Source: Chiridota heheva (taxonomy: Eukaryota; Echinodermata; Holothuroidea; Apodida; Chiridotidae). From it: DNA of 64,000 nt. The position numbers and the translations under genes are program-made. The notes beneath the pieces are model-generated. The model had not been told where the DNA came from and made no database searches. It saw only the letters and a program-made list of their open reading frames with translations. How positions within the stretch are numbered: the stretch's first letter is position 1; every line of letters starts with the position of its first letter. The stretch is from contig JAIGNY010000745.1 of assembly GCA_020152595.1 (NCBI GenBank), positions 617,501 to 681,500 of the forward strand. Reading direction: 5' to 3'. Of the stretch, positions 10,110 through 24,000 are shown in pieces.

Positions 10110-11700
10110 AAATTTTAGCTAAATACCCACTCAGGCAAACCATTCCACTCAATAGGAACTTTAAGCAAAAAGCTAAAACGCCGAATATCTATCCGTGAGA
10201 AGTCTTTGGTCAACTTCAAACTGTTACCACGTGTCACATGATGATTAGCTAAAACATGCAAGGAATAACAGGAAGTCAAAGCATCACTACCAGATAGGAA
10301 TTTAACAACCTGAATCATATCGCCACGTACTCTTCTCAACTCAAGCGCGGTCAAACCAAGAATTTGCAACCTAGATTCATAAAAAGATTCCTTACTTCGG
10401 GAATAAGTCTAATGGCTGTTTGCTGAACCTGCTCCAAAATGAAATTATCTTTCTCATAAACAGGACTCCAAGACTGAATACCATACTCAAGGTGAGGCCT
10501 GACTAACTGCTTATACAAATTAAGACCAACCTCTCTACCAAGAAAACAAAATTTTCTTCTAATCAAACCAAGCATCCTATTTGCCCTTGTAGCTGCTAAA
10601 GCACACTGTTTAGAATGCTTCAGATTGTTAGTAATGACAACACCTAGATTCCTTTCTTGATCAACACAACCAAGATTTAAACCATTCATGCAGTAATCAA
10701 AAGCCAAATTGCTCTGACCAAAATAAATAACTTTGCATTTATCAACATTGAATGACATCTGCCATGTTTGGGACCAAAAAACTAACTTATCCAGATCAGT
10801 TTGTAAAAGTGAAGAATCCTGTACAGCTTAGTGTCATCAGCAAATTTATAAATCGTGGAGCCAAGAAAAACATCAATATCATTAATGAAGATTAAGAAAA
10901 GAAGCGGACCCAATACAGAACCCGAGGAACACCACTTGTAACCTTCTTCCATGGGGATACTTTACCATTAACAAGAACTCTTTGTGACCTGTCAACTTGA
11001 CTAACCATGAATATATCCAAGTGACAAACTTCTCCTCCACACCAAGCGCTCTTGTTTTCACCATGAGCCTGCCCAATGGAACCTTCTCAAATGCTTTTTG
11101 GAAATCTAAATAGATAACATCCACATTATGACCAGAATCAACTAGTTTAGTAACATCATCAAGAAACTCTAATAAATTAGAAACACAAAACTTTCAGGTA
11201 AGAACCCATGCTGGGAAAAATTCAACAAACCATTGACCAGTAATTGATCAAGTACAACATCCTTAACAATGGACTCCATGACCTTGCACTCAGCACTGGT
11301 AAGACTCACGTTCTGGCCTATAATTACATGGCAAACTGTGGTCACCCTTTTTTTAAATAGGAGTGACATTAGCAATTTTCCAATCACTAGGAACAACACC
11401 AACATCAAAGCACTATGAAAAGATAATACTCAGGGAAACAGAAAGAATATCAGAACACTCACGTATAAAGACAGCATACCATCTGAACCGGGTGCCTTAT
11501 TTGAGTTCAAACCCTTCAACTTTTTAGACACAACATCGACTGAAAAATCAACATTCTTAATGGATACTGGAGAGTGCACACAAAGATAATCCACAACATC
11601 AACAGCAGAGGTAAAAACAGACACAAAATAGTCATTCAAAACCTCAGCCATATCCTTACCACTATTGATAGTAACACCATCATTACCATTGATACCATTG
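10110..11700 (-). pseudogene. CR1-like LINE reverse-transcriptase remnant
   Basis: Read on the minus strand from 11700 down, the order is Asn-Lys-Ala-Pro-Gly-Ser-Asp-Gly (about 11500), a Gln-His-Gly-Phe block (about 11200), LDFQKAFEKVP (about 11100), FADDTKLY (about 10840; the catalytic Asp-Asp pair is intact), SFNVDKCKVIYFG (about 10740), NLGVVITNNL and RPHLEYGIQSWSP. That is the order of a CR1/Jockey-type reverse transcriptase. It is split over at least five frames, so it is dead. The endonuclease is missing (5' truncation). Its edge lies about 280 bp from the FAH start codon, so it crowds the FAH promoter. Confidence 0.85.
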
Positions 11701-11978
11701 ATTTAAGAGAAAATCCAGCCTGGTGCTTTACACGAAAATAATGGGCAAAGCAGAGGTGTGTCTACTAAATATTCATATATGGATGTAACATCATGCGCAG
11801 TATACATACATATGTGTGCATACAAGGGTCCTAAACTCGCAATAATGCATGCTCACGTACGTACGTACACGTGCGCGCACAGTAGTACAGTGCTAGCAGC
11901 ACCAGCAACAACAGGCAACATAAACCACTAACAAAAGGAGGTATCATAAAAGATTGACTTAAGCCACACAGCATAATC
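11701..11978 (+). promoter_or_regulatory. FAH 5' flank / presumed promoter and 5' UTR
   Basis: The 278 bp between the LINE remnant and the FAH start codon must hold the 5' UTR and core promoter unless an upstream non-coding exon exists. No TATA box at a convincing distance was seen (CATAAAAG at 11945 is too close to the ATG). A strictly alternating purine-pyrimidine stretch lies at 11854-11881. Confidence 0.35.
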
Positions 11979-12059
11979 ATGTCTTTTATTGCTTACGAAA
12001 AAGATTGTGAGTTTCCAATCCAAAATTTGCCGTACGGCGTGTTTTCTACCCCAAATAAT
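11979..12059 (+). CDS. FAH: FAH exon 1 (residues 1-27)
   Basis: It starts [20 protein letters not shown] and ends in the Gly-Val-Phe-Ser-Thr block that closes the conserved N-terminal strand of FAH. The start is set by matching the family's Met-Ser-Phe N-terminus. The donor is GTAAGT at 12060, phase 0. Confidence 0.93.
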
Positions 12060-15000
12060 GTAAGTATTTAACTTTTCAGATCATAAAATGAAGTAAACGT
12101 ATAACACGTAATGACCAACAATAAGTTAATAAGCCTACTATAAAATCTGAATCTGAATCGGTTAAGTCGGCAAAAATCCTTCAAGAGGACATGAACGCCA
12201 ACCGAAGAACGCCAACCGAGGACTAAAAGTACTAATACTAATAGCCTAAAACTACACTCTGACTCTACAGTCTACATTCTTGGATAGCAACAAAACAAAT
12301 TGTATCATAATATCAAAACACATTTTTTTTAGTATCGCAAAGTAACGTTAGCAAACAACTTGAACTAGGCCTAGGCCTACTTTTTGAAGCTAACAAGTAC
12401 CACTAACGAGACTTAAGGCCTAACGTTAGCCTAGTTAGTGAGACACTCGGGGCACTACTTGCACGGCAATACTTGCATACTGAGTGAGACAACGCACAAT
12501 ACACTCGTAACGTGGAAAACCACTCGGACAACAACCACAATCATGAAATAAAAACCCTTCTCAAAACTGACAAAACACTTACGATCTATGATTTTGATTT
12601 CATTAGCATTTTGAAACTTAAAATTAAGGTAGGCTATCTTTCAAACTAAGTTACAAATGAAATGATGAACATTTTTGTATATAAAAAAACATCTCAATTG
12701 CGAAAGAAATGACATTCTGATTACTTTGCAAATCACTTTAAGAAACGTGTACACAATTAGTGGGTGTATACCCAAGAGCGCTGGTACTACTATTTTGCGT
12801 GCAGTGTTTAATTTAATGGTATTATACTATAGGCCTGTACACGTTGATTTCAATGTCACTCTATTGTTCAACAACTTTTAGCTAATTAGATCAAGGCACT
12901 GTTTTAGTAGGAAGGGAGTCTCACAAAATGCAACTTTTCACAGTTTTCTTTATTAAACTCCTGCACAAAATGGAAGTGAACGTCATAGTATCATTGCATA
13001 TAGGCCTATCTATTAATTTTTTATTACGTAAAAAAGTTTCATGACAAAAAGGAATTATCAAAAGTTGACCTCTGATCGTCACGAAAAGTTTTTGTAGCGC
13101 GTAGTCAAAATTCATCTGTGCTTCTATAAGCCAATGCAGCGTGCAGTTTCAGCGTTATAAGTTATAAGGTACAGTGTATAGGCCTATAGGGTTTTCTGAC
13201 TGTATATAGCAGCCATGTAGTGGTTTAGTTATTTATCATATACCCCGTTCCAGGCCTTTTACTGCCCACTGATCTGTTTTTTCCTTTGTTGGCTGACGTT
13301 CACTGATTGTTGTTGTTTCTGATTTACGGCCTGACAGAGTTATTCAAAACCTATGTAGCTACGTGATATATTTTATTCTTAGTAACGATGCTCCGCTACA
13401 TTTTCCAGCAATAAACTCTTCTTTCAAATTACCTGTCTTTTGCTTTTGCGTGTCCAACTTTGCACTCAAACATTTCTCCAACTTCTTTTTTTATGTTTTC
13501 TTTAGCTAAAAAGTGTGAAAATGTATTCTTTTAATACCAAAATAAGATGATTCTTGGCACACTTTCTCTGTCCGTTCTTCGCAATCTACAGACTTAAGTT
13601 TGTACTGAGGATGTCAAAGTTCAAAAATAATAGTCATGTGACTACCACCTGATAATAATTGTAATGACGTTTGCAATTTCTATGCGGGTCCATTTGACAT
13701 TTTCGTCTTATGGAAATACTAGTAGAAGAATAATTTAAATTTTGCAAAGAAACGAAACTACTTATTGTTCACTTTCCTTAAAAAGCTCTAAAACAGAAAA
13801 ATGTTGAAAATTTATTTGCTGATTTTAAAGACAACACAGATACCGCACATATACATTTTTTTCCACCCGTTAGTACTGTATAATGAAGAAGCCCTGAGTA
13901 CAAATGCACAGGCATGACACTCGACAAAAGTTTTGAAACATGGGGACTTTGAAATTCTCCCATTAAAAGTTGCTGATTAAAAATTATTCAGCAGCTACCT
14001 CATAGAGGAGGTGAAAACCCATCACACTGTGTGAAAAGACTAAGTTTATCGCATTTAGGAAAATATGGGTTGCTTAAGTGTGAGTCTAGTCACAAATGTC
14101 CTAATGATTACATGTACATACGTGTGCGTGGGTTGTGACAATAACTACAGTAGGCCTAAACTTAGGCGCTTGAATTTGAAATGGCATTTATCCATAGGAA
14201 TCATTAACAATAGGCTTGGTATGAATCAGTCGTTTATTAATACTGATTTGTCATTTTTAAACGGTTTTCATAGCAATTAACAGGTAAAACAACTGTTGAA
14301 CGGATTTTGCGTAACTTTTAAAAAAACAGGTTTTTCAAGCCCACACCATTTGCGAAGCAATCGTTAACGACAACAGGTGAAAAAGTGCTCCAAAAACTTT
14401 GACCATTCAGGAGGTGGGTAGTGATTTATTATATCAAAATTGGATGGGGAAGAAATTTATTTTGTGACTTTCGGGAGTCATAAGTACAGATAGGCCAGGG
14501 TATTTTTGTTGGAAATTGATTTTCCGTTGAAATGGCGGTATTGCATATGGAGTCCAACATTAATGACCCCTTATGGTTGCCATTTCGAGTGCACATGGCC
14601 TATATACAAAGCCCTCTGATTGTTAATGAAACAAAATTGATCTGTATCCTCAGCGAGAAATGCAATTTTTTAGTAAAATGAAAGTAATTCTTTTCATACT
14701 TCAAACAAAAGAAATCGCAACATTTAATTGGCTAAATAGCACATATCGGACACAAATCTGATAGAAAACCATCTCGTTTGCATGTGTAAGGTATTACTTG
14801 ATCAGAACTTATGTACTGCAATGATCTCAAGGTCACTGAAAGTGTGAAGTCACGTATTTCATTTAACGTTGCACGGTACTCAAAATTAATAATAAGCAAG
14901 TCTTGCAGTGACTTGTGCATGTGCATAATTGGCCAAAAGTTTTATATTTTTAACCGTTAGTATTTTCCAAACAAAAAAACAACACAGTGTAGACCAATTC

Positions 15001-18000
15001 TTGCAAAACTTTTATAAAAGATACAGGGCAAAATGAAAATATAAAATACTGATTGATTTCTCAACAATATTTCAAAATAAATTCTTAGTCTGGTCATGCC
15101 TTTTAGTGCTTCTAATATGAAGTACAATAATCATCAATGTTAAAATCCCCAATGGACTGAAAACCTCTGTGATTCTGTTCACCACAGACTTAGGACTATT
15201 TTGTACACAAATCAACACTAACTGTACACATTACAGCTTATACATTGAAGTAGCAATAAGTTCACGGTGAAGTACTTGAAAGTTTTGAAAACTCACCTTA
15301 AATGCGGTTAAAACCATAAACAAATTGGATGAATTACTGAAATTCCTCATCCAAATAACAAAGCAACTCCCAGATTATAATTTCAAAGCTATCAAATGGC
15401 CAAAATAAAACTTTAAAAGTGCATCAAAATGGCGTCCGGAGCACATTTTGTTTTGTCATAATGTTGCACAATACTTGTATATGGGCCAGGCAGTTGGTAT
15501 CTTAGTTGGTATATTGGAATTCAAGTTGATTACAGTTGGCTTTGATACTGTAATTTAGTTTGGCTTTTTGCCGAACTGATTTGCCTTTTTTCTGCTTGGG
15601 ACGATCTTGACATTTACAGTTCTTTGTTCAAGTTGTGTTTGGAAAAAGAGTTGCTGATTGTCAGGAGAATTTTCATTATGTGACATAACAGATTATTATT
15701 TTTAAGGTAAATGTGACATGATGGGGGAAGGGGGTTTATTTTTCTGTTTTTTAATCTGCCTTTTTTTGTCGAAAGCAAAAATTTACACTCGAACTGCTCA
15801 ACACTTTAGTGAAATTGCAACATTTATTTATTGACTGAAGCAATTCCCAGATGAAAGTGAATGCATATATGTCTTTTCAAAAGAATTATATTCTCATGAA
15901 TTTTTCTTGGTACAATAGTACTCAAAAATACAGGCATATTTCATGACAGTTGGGCCTAGAAAGTTATCACAAAAGTTATAAACGGTACTTTCCTACTCTG
16001 TAGTAACGTTACTGTATTGTATATTCATAGTAGCACACCAAAATTACTGTAGGTCAGCTGTTATTGAAAGTTTGAGGATTAGCAGGAATATTTACGAACT
16101 TCACAAGTTTTGCGACCTTGTCTTCCCATAATTATTATGTTTTTATGGAAATTTTTAGGTGATGTTACATACTCAAATACTTATATATTTCTAAAATATT
16201 ATATTTTTGCTGATTTTTGAATTATTTAAAGGTAAGTTTTATAACTTATTCTTGCAAGTAATAATACCGATACTCTGCGGTACTTTGGTAATTTTCATTT
16301 GGTGGTATTGTACCATACCGGCACCATTAAGTACAGGTACTTTTCCTAGTACCGGTATACAGTGCAACGTTAATTTCATTATTAAAAACCTGAATTTGAA
16401 GATCATCTGTGGGTGTGGCCCTTAATAAATTTAAACTTTTTCAAGTTTTAAACTTAAAGGCTTAAAGAATATTCTCTTGAATTCCGAATAGCAGTTATTG
16501 GATTTTATAGATTTTATCAGGGTAACCTCGGACTCTCGCAGTGTGATGTTATAAAGGCAGATACAAGATAATGCTTTATATATTTCTATAAAATTAAAAT
16601 TCATTTTCCTTTGATTTTTGGTGTAAGGTACATGAGCAGATGGACAGAACATGTTCTTTTCAAGTGCATGTTATACAGTGTACCCCATCTAAAGAAAACA
16701 ATTTAAAATGTTTCCATTGGTTTTAAAGGTGGCAATCAATTTTTTTAAATGCATGATATTGGAAGCAATCTGCAATTATGACATCGCACTCAATGGTGAA
16801 TAATAATTCCTTAATGACCAATGGTATTGCTAATAAGAATAAAAGATGGAATGCTCCAAAAGTGGATAATTCCGCCGCAGCTACTGTATTGAACTTCAAT
16901 AAATGTATTTGCAGCTTGGATTTTCATAAGGAAATGCCATATACATAAGATGCTCAAAGCCTCTGCTCCTTGTCACAGTAATGAATATTATTGAATATCA
17001 CAAAATTTGCTGCTTGAATTTTCTTAATGAAAAAGTGCTGAAACGTGCAGAATTTTACATGAGGGTTGCGCCTGGATCTGCATTAAATCTCCACCTGTGG
17101 AGCTCCTGACAGCATGGCAACTTTTGGATATATGGAAAAATGCAGCTTGGAATTCTGTCAATGAATAATATATTTCATGATTCAGTGGCTGTTTTTGAGC
17201 AACAAAATATGCAGCTTTCTTTTGTCACAAAAAGCATTGCAAAAGGTAAAAATGTTTTGGAACTTTAAACCTGTTAAGATCTTGGTGGCAGAGTGGTAAT
17301 CCAATCCAGTGGTAATTCCAATCTAGCATCCCAGATTCGATATCCAGTTTGTCTCCAACCAGTGCTCTAAGACTGAATAAAAACAGCCGTGGGAATTTTG
17401 ACATAAATACTCCAATGGAGGTCTGTTGGGACGTTATAAACCTCACCAACCCATCACACCAGCCTTCATAGAGCAAATTTCTATGATTGCATTCTTGATG
17501 ATCTTCAAACTTTGTCTGGTACTTGGGCTCTTAAGAAATAGCCAAGGCTGCTCCAAAAATAGTAAAATAGCCCATTCATACATAAAATTGATGTCTCGAA
17601 TGAAAAACTCTTACAATCTGATAAAGGAATTTAATGGCCTTGCCAGTAGGAAATTTGACCTTGCTATATCGCAGTTATGCCATGTTGATTAAACATTTAC
17701 AGCTGACCTGGAAGTCGTTTTGCAGTAACTCGAAGATGCAGTTTTGAGCTACCTAGCATTATCAGTCATTATTTTGGTACTGAATATTTAGATCCATTGA
17801 CGTCAAATCAAAATTACATGGCTACCTCTGGAAAGTAGAGGAGTTGAATATGTAGTGGCACAGAGATATGGATATTCAGCACATTTTTGCAATCAAACAG
17901 GTGCATTTAACTGCAATCCCATTTCTACAGGAAGCTTTAGGGGTGAATGGCTAGTCTGCACTTTTGGTTTTGTGAATTTCCATAGACAGACAGATATGGA

Positions 18001-21000
18001 CTTAAAAATTATACCATGTAACGGACGAAAGTTGAACTTATCGTTCAATCTTACTTTCCCACTCGTTGAGTGTGGTATTTCTTGTAAATTTAGTATTTTT
18101 GTGGAATTTCCGGTTTGGGGCTCCTTATCACAGCCTAACGTGTAGTAGTAGTCACATCATTTTTTATCGTACCTATTAATACAGGAGCTTAGGGTTGAGA
18201 GGGTGCAATACTACTAGCCATCATGCAATTTTATGCCAGTTGATATTTATATTAGAGCCTAGTCTAATATTCGTGCTTAGTTTTTCTTTTTCCTGTTTTG
18301 TTATTCTTACAAATCACTCAGTTCTGTATTCAGTGTTTGTTCCCTAATGAATACGCCTAACAATTTAGCCAGGCTGTACTGACAGTGACATTAGGCCTAC
18401 AAGTGCATTCTAACTCTTCTTAAGACCGATTTTACATTGACAATTTGCCATTGGGCATAGCATTACTATCAGTACTAATGAATTGTCTATAGCAGTTGTT
18501 TATCTCTTGTCCTGTACATGCAGCAAAGGGGTATCACAATGTGTCTTTTAAATTAGAAAAAAACAAATTATCTGTATTTAGACCAGGCCAATGTGTCTTT
18601 TAAATTCCCAAAAACAAATTATCTGTTTTTAGCCACTGTTAGTATGGCTGCGCTGCCGTTAGTGATGGCACAATGATTAGAATCAATGTTTGAAGCCCAT
18701 TCATGTCTTCAAAATCTGTTTTTAAGGTGATTTTAGTTACTTTTATTGAATTATTTTGGATTACTTTTCCTTCCGTAAAAATTGCTGACGAGCTCCTTAA
18801 AGTACAGTCAGTTCAAAACACTGTCATTGGAAATGTAATATTTTAGCGGGGGTATTGTATCTTAGATTATTTGAGGAAAAAAATTAAGATAATACTTTAA
18901 AGTACAATTATATAATCTAAACATTTCTTAATGTTTTATATGTTTTTGCACACAGTTTTATTTTTAGCAAAACTATTTAATAAAATTATATGAAGAAAGA
19001 TTTAAATGTTGTCAGCAAAAAAATCAACTTGCAGTTTAGTGGAACATTCTAAAATTTATTTGCAGACATTGAATAATCAATCACAAACGTGCGGTGAAAA
19101 ATGACAACCAAAATATGAATATCAGAGAACTTTATCCCTTCGTAGTGCTAAATAGGTAAATATTTAGGAAAAGTTTTTATTGGAAAAGTGTATTATTAAT
19201 CTAATTGATTTAACTATATCCAAAAAGTAAGTTATTTTTCAACCATTGATTTTATACAACGTGTGAATTAAAAAAAAACCCATAGGAATTGTACCTAATC
19301 TATAACAACCCTCGTACAGTCAGGGAGAATCCTGGACTTTTGGTGTAGTAAGAAAATACACCAAAACTTGTAAGCTTCGTATTCATTAAGATCCATGGAG
19401 GCCGCCATTTTAACTTGTGATAACGTTATATGAATAGGATTTTTACTAACAGAACGGTAGTAATTGTGTAATGTACATATGATATATGTACATGGTATCA
19501 GTGATGACAAAGCCATCACGGAATCCTGTGTCAAGAGGGTTGTTCAAATGGTCAACGGAAGTCTTTTGTTATTTTATCGCGAAGTCCACAATGAAATTGA
19601 AAAGTCTGCGGTCAAATCTAATGAATATTAATTTAATATTGGTTTTTCCTTTTAAAAATATCCCCCCTGCGTTCTCATTAAAAATCCCCATTGACTTAAC
19701 GTTATCACTACAGTTAAAATGGCAGCCTCCATGGATCTTAATGAATACAAAGTTCCAAATTTTGGTGTATTTATTATTACACCAAAGGTCCAGGATTCTC
19801 CCCTACTGTTGTACGGCAATCCCAATGTCAACTTGTAATGAGGGATGTGTATAATAAGTAGTAAGACCAGGGAGTTGTTCTGGTAAGACCTAGAAGCTTT
19901 TACTCTCAGATGATTCCAAACTTACTTCTGATGAATCTTATTTCAGTTCCAATGAATCAGATTATGGTCCCAATGTTTTGGGGGATATCAGTATGGCTGA
20001 CAATGATGATTGCGAGGAACAAAATGACTTTGGAGAGGGAGTTGGAGTTGAGATGGTTATTGATTCTGGTGATCTTTACAGTATCATCCAAGAGTTTCCC
20101 ATGAGTTAGAGCCTAAATGTTATATTTTGGAAGGCTTATTTTGTACATGCAATTCATGGTTTACGTTTTAAAATTTCATTAAAGTGTTACTGTATCAGGT
20201 AACAATTTTCTAAAACTCTAGATTAATGGAAACCATGAATTTTAGTATTGAATTTGTATTAAAATGTTAATGTGTATATATGATGGGCAATGCAAAATGG
20301 AGCCCATCAGAAATTATTTTCCCTATGAAGTAGAAAGCACAGATTAAAGTACTTGCCTGCCTTTTATTGACTTTCAGTTGCCATTGCCTTTGTTTGAGAC
20401 ATTGTATTGTGAGGCTTAATAACTGTTTTTAATTTTGCCATGAAGCTGCTATTTACAAGTGCTAAAGCTTTCACTTGCCTCTTTTACGTGCCCTTTTACT
20501 TTAAAAGCTTTACCACACCAGTAACTGTGTACATTTAGAGACATATAACATTTACACTTTTTGGATCCCTATCTTTTTACTTTTATATATCATATGTGTG
20601 CCAAAGATCAGTATGTTTTTCATTGCCACATCTGATGCCAGCATAAATGCCTGCCTCAATGCCTTTAAGTACAGTGTAATCATTTTCTTTGTTTAAAGAA
20701 TGCATGTGTGTGATACAAATTTAGAAAGAATAAAGTTGTTTTTAAACATTCATTATATTAATTTATTATTTTTACAGGTACCAAAGTTTTTGCTTGCTGT
20801 TTTCTTTATATCTAGATGAAGTTAACCATTCCAGCAAGAAGTAACTCATGTGCCAATGACTTGTATTCTTTCCACCAATTCCTTGAGCACTTTCAAGCTT
20901 GTTCATATATATAGTATATAATAGTTTATGTACAGTATGATTTTTTCTCAAACATTTTTTTATTTTATTTTTATTTTCACAGGTACATATGCATCAGTAC

Positions 21001-24000
21001 AGTGATGGATGAATGCTAAATACTCATTTTTTAAAATATATTTTTAACCAAAAAACTATTACAAATTCTTTTTAGCAGTCATTGGTAAGTATGTCAAAAG
21101 TGGAAATGTCATGGCGCCTGTCATTTCATTAACCATTGCTGGGCTTTTATTGAATGCCACTCTCCCCCCAATATATTGTATCATCTGCTACTGTTTTTCA
21201 TTGAGTGATCAGTTATTAGCATTGAAGATAAGTGATGTCCAGTTTAAATCCTGAAAGTGAATTTACTGAAACCAGGGGCCGTCCAGATAGTACATTCACA
21301 AATGAGTGGCATGGGTCCTGCAAATGGCTATAGGCAAGGACAAATTTAACCAGTGCTGGAGAGCAGTAAGCATAAAAGACTATTGTTTGCCATATACATT
21401 CAGTTTGGATTAGCAATGATGTCTTCTTTATTTATCATTGAATTGCGGATGATCAGGAGAAGTTGTGAAAAGTAAAAATAAGTTTGTCTCTCCAAATTTT
21501 ATTGGCTGGTAAAGGAACACATCTTATTCAAGTGATAAAGATGTTAATATCAATGTCTTTCTTTCTTACTTGTACATTGAGAGGACTTAATTGATTACTC
21601 TTTTATGGACAGATTTTTAGTTGTTTACAAAGAGCTGTAAATTCAAAATACAACAACTTTTAAATTTTCTTGTACCTGACCTGACCTGCCCATAAATTAA
21701 TTGGTCACATTAAAGTGAGTTGGTGTGTACAATAGCAAAATGAATGTTATGTTTTCAAAGTTATTTTGTGATGCAGCTGTGTAAAAAAAGAGAAAAAAAG
21801 CTGTGTTAAACTGTGTAGTATGTTTTAAGTGTTGGTAGCGACTAACAGCATAATATTTGTGCTCTTTATGTTTGCACCTTTTGAACTGTACAGTTTATTT
21901 TTTGACATATACTAGCTATGCTAGCTATGGAGCTATGTAGAGTTTTACAACTATAAATGTATATATGAACAGTAAAGAATGAGAAAAGATGATGTGTCTA
22001 TGTTTGTAAGAAGTACCATGATTTATCACTTGTGAGCTTCCTGTGCAAAGTAGTCACAGTATAAAGTTTTGCCTTGTTTGTTTCTGTCTGGTTTTCTATT
22101 TGTGTAAGGTGGAAAGTCCATTATATTGTATGTATTAAAGACGGTCTGAGTGACATATATTAAAGTTGGTTTGGGTTACATATATTGTTTTATTAAAGAC
22201 TGTCTGAGTGACATATACTGTATATATCTAAGGCTTTCTGGGAGACATATTGTATTTATTAAAGACTGGGTGACATTGTATATATCTAAGACTGTCTGGG
22301 TGACAGCCTGGTTTTATTGGTTTGCATGCGAAGCATTTATGCGAACCTATGTAATGGCGATTACGTCCGTTCGGCCGTCCACAGATTTATCCTGAGATTT
22401 CCTTAGAAATGTTAAAGTTTTTTTAGAATTCCTTAGAAAATGTTAAAGTTTCTTCAGAGTTCCTCAGAAAAAGTTAAAGTTTCTTTAGATATCCTAATGG
22501 AAGGTTAAAATTTCCTTATAAAATGTTAAATTTTTTCAAAGGTACTTAAGACAGGATTAAAGACTAGTTCCTTAAAAAGTCTACAATACATTTGATATTT
22601 TCTTAGAAGATAACTGTAAAATGATATAATTTTTAATTATTTTTCAGAGATCCTCAAGTCTCTCTTGTAGCACTTGAGATTTAAAATTCTTAAAATTCTT
22701 CAAAATATTTGGGCACCAACAGTTATATCAGGAATGATTTTTTAAACTCCACCTTTATTATTGTGCTCATTTGCCTAAAGTTGCTACAGTATTATAACCT
22801 GACTAGGCTTGTTTATTTAATATGCTTAGTCAGGGAGTGTGACAGGATGTGATTGCATATAAACATAATGAGGGATGCCATGTGGGACATGGATGGGGAC
22901 CATGAGGGACATATGATATAATATTTACCATGTTGTATACACCAAGGGCTATATCAGGCATGATTATTTGACTCCACCTTTTTTTCTTATTCAACAACTC
23001 ATTTGCATATAAGTTATTATATGAACTGACACTTTAATACATGGTATGCTCTATCAGAGACTGTGATAGCTAGGATGAGACTTCTTATGGAGCTTATGGG
23101 ATGTCATGTGAGACATAGGGTGGGATGCCATGTGGGACATGGGGTGGGACATGGGGTGGGATGCCATGTGGAACAGGGTGGAATGCCACATAGGATATGT
23201 GGTGGAATGCCATGCAGAACATAGGGTGGATTGCCATGGGATGGAATGTCATGTGGGACATGGCGTCCCACCCCATTTCAACAAGTCATTTGCATATAAG
23301 TTATTATATGAACTGACACTTTCATACATAGTATGCTCAATCAGGAACTGTGATAGCTAGGATAAGACTTCTTATGGAGCCTATGGGATGTGTTGGGATG
23401 TGCTGTGGGACATGGGGTGGGATGCCATGGGACATGGGGTGGGACATGGGGTGGGATGCCATGTGGAACAGGGCAGAATGCCATGTGGGACATGGTGGGA
23501 TGCCACGAGTAACACAGAGTGTGACATAGGTTGTAATGCCATGTGTGATATAAGGTAGGATGCCATGTGTGACATAAGGTAGGATGCTATGTGTGACATA
23601 GGGTAGGAGGCTCTGTGGGACATAGGGTGGGAGGCCATGGAAACATGGGATGTGATGCCATGTGGGACATAAAGTAGGATGTTATGGGACATTAGAAGGG
23701 ATACCATGTGGAACATGGTGGGATGCCATGTGGGACATCAGGTGGGAAGCCACTGATGCAGGACACAGAGAGGATGCCATGTGGGACATAGGGAGGGATG
23801 TCATGTGGTACATATGGTTGGATTAATGTGGGACATACATGTAGAATGGGATCCATGTGGGTGATAGCATGGGATGCCATGACATATGGAGAATATGATG
23901 GTGGAATATGCCATGTGAGACACTGTATGTTGACATATGATGGAATGCCATGTGGACATGGGATGTCATGGAAGACATGGGGTGGGATGTCATGGGAGAT

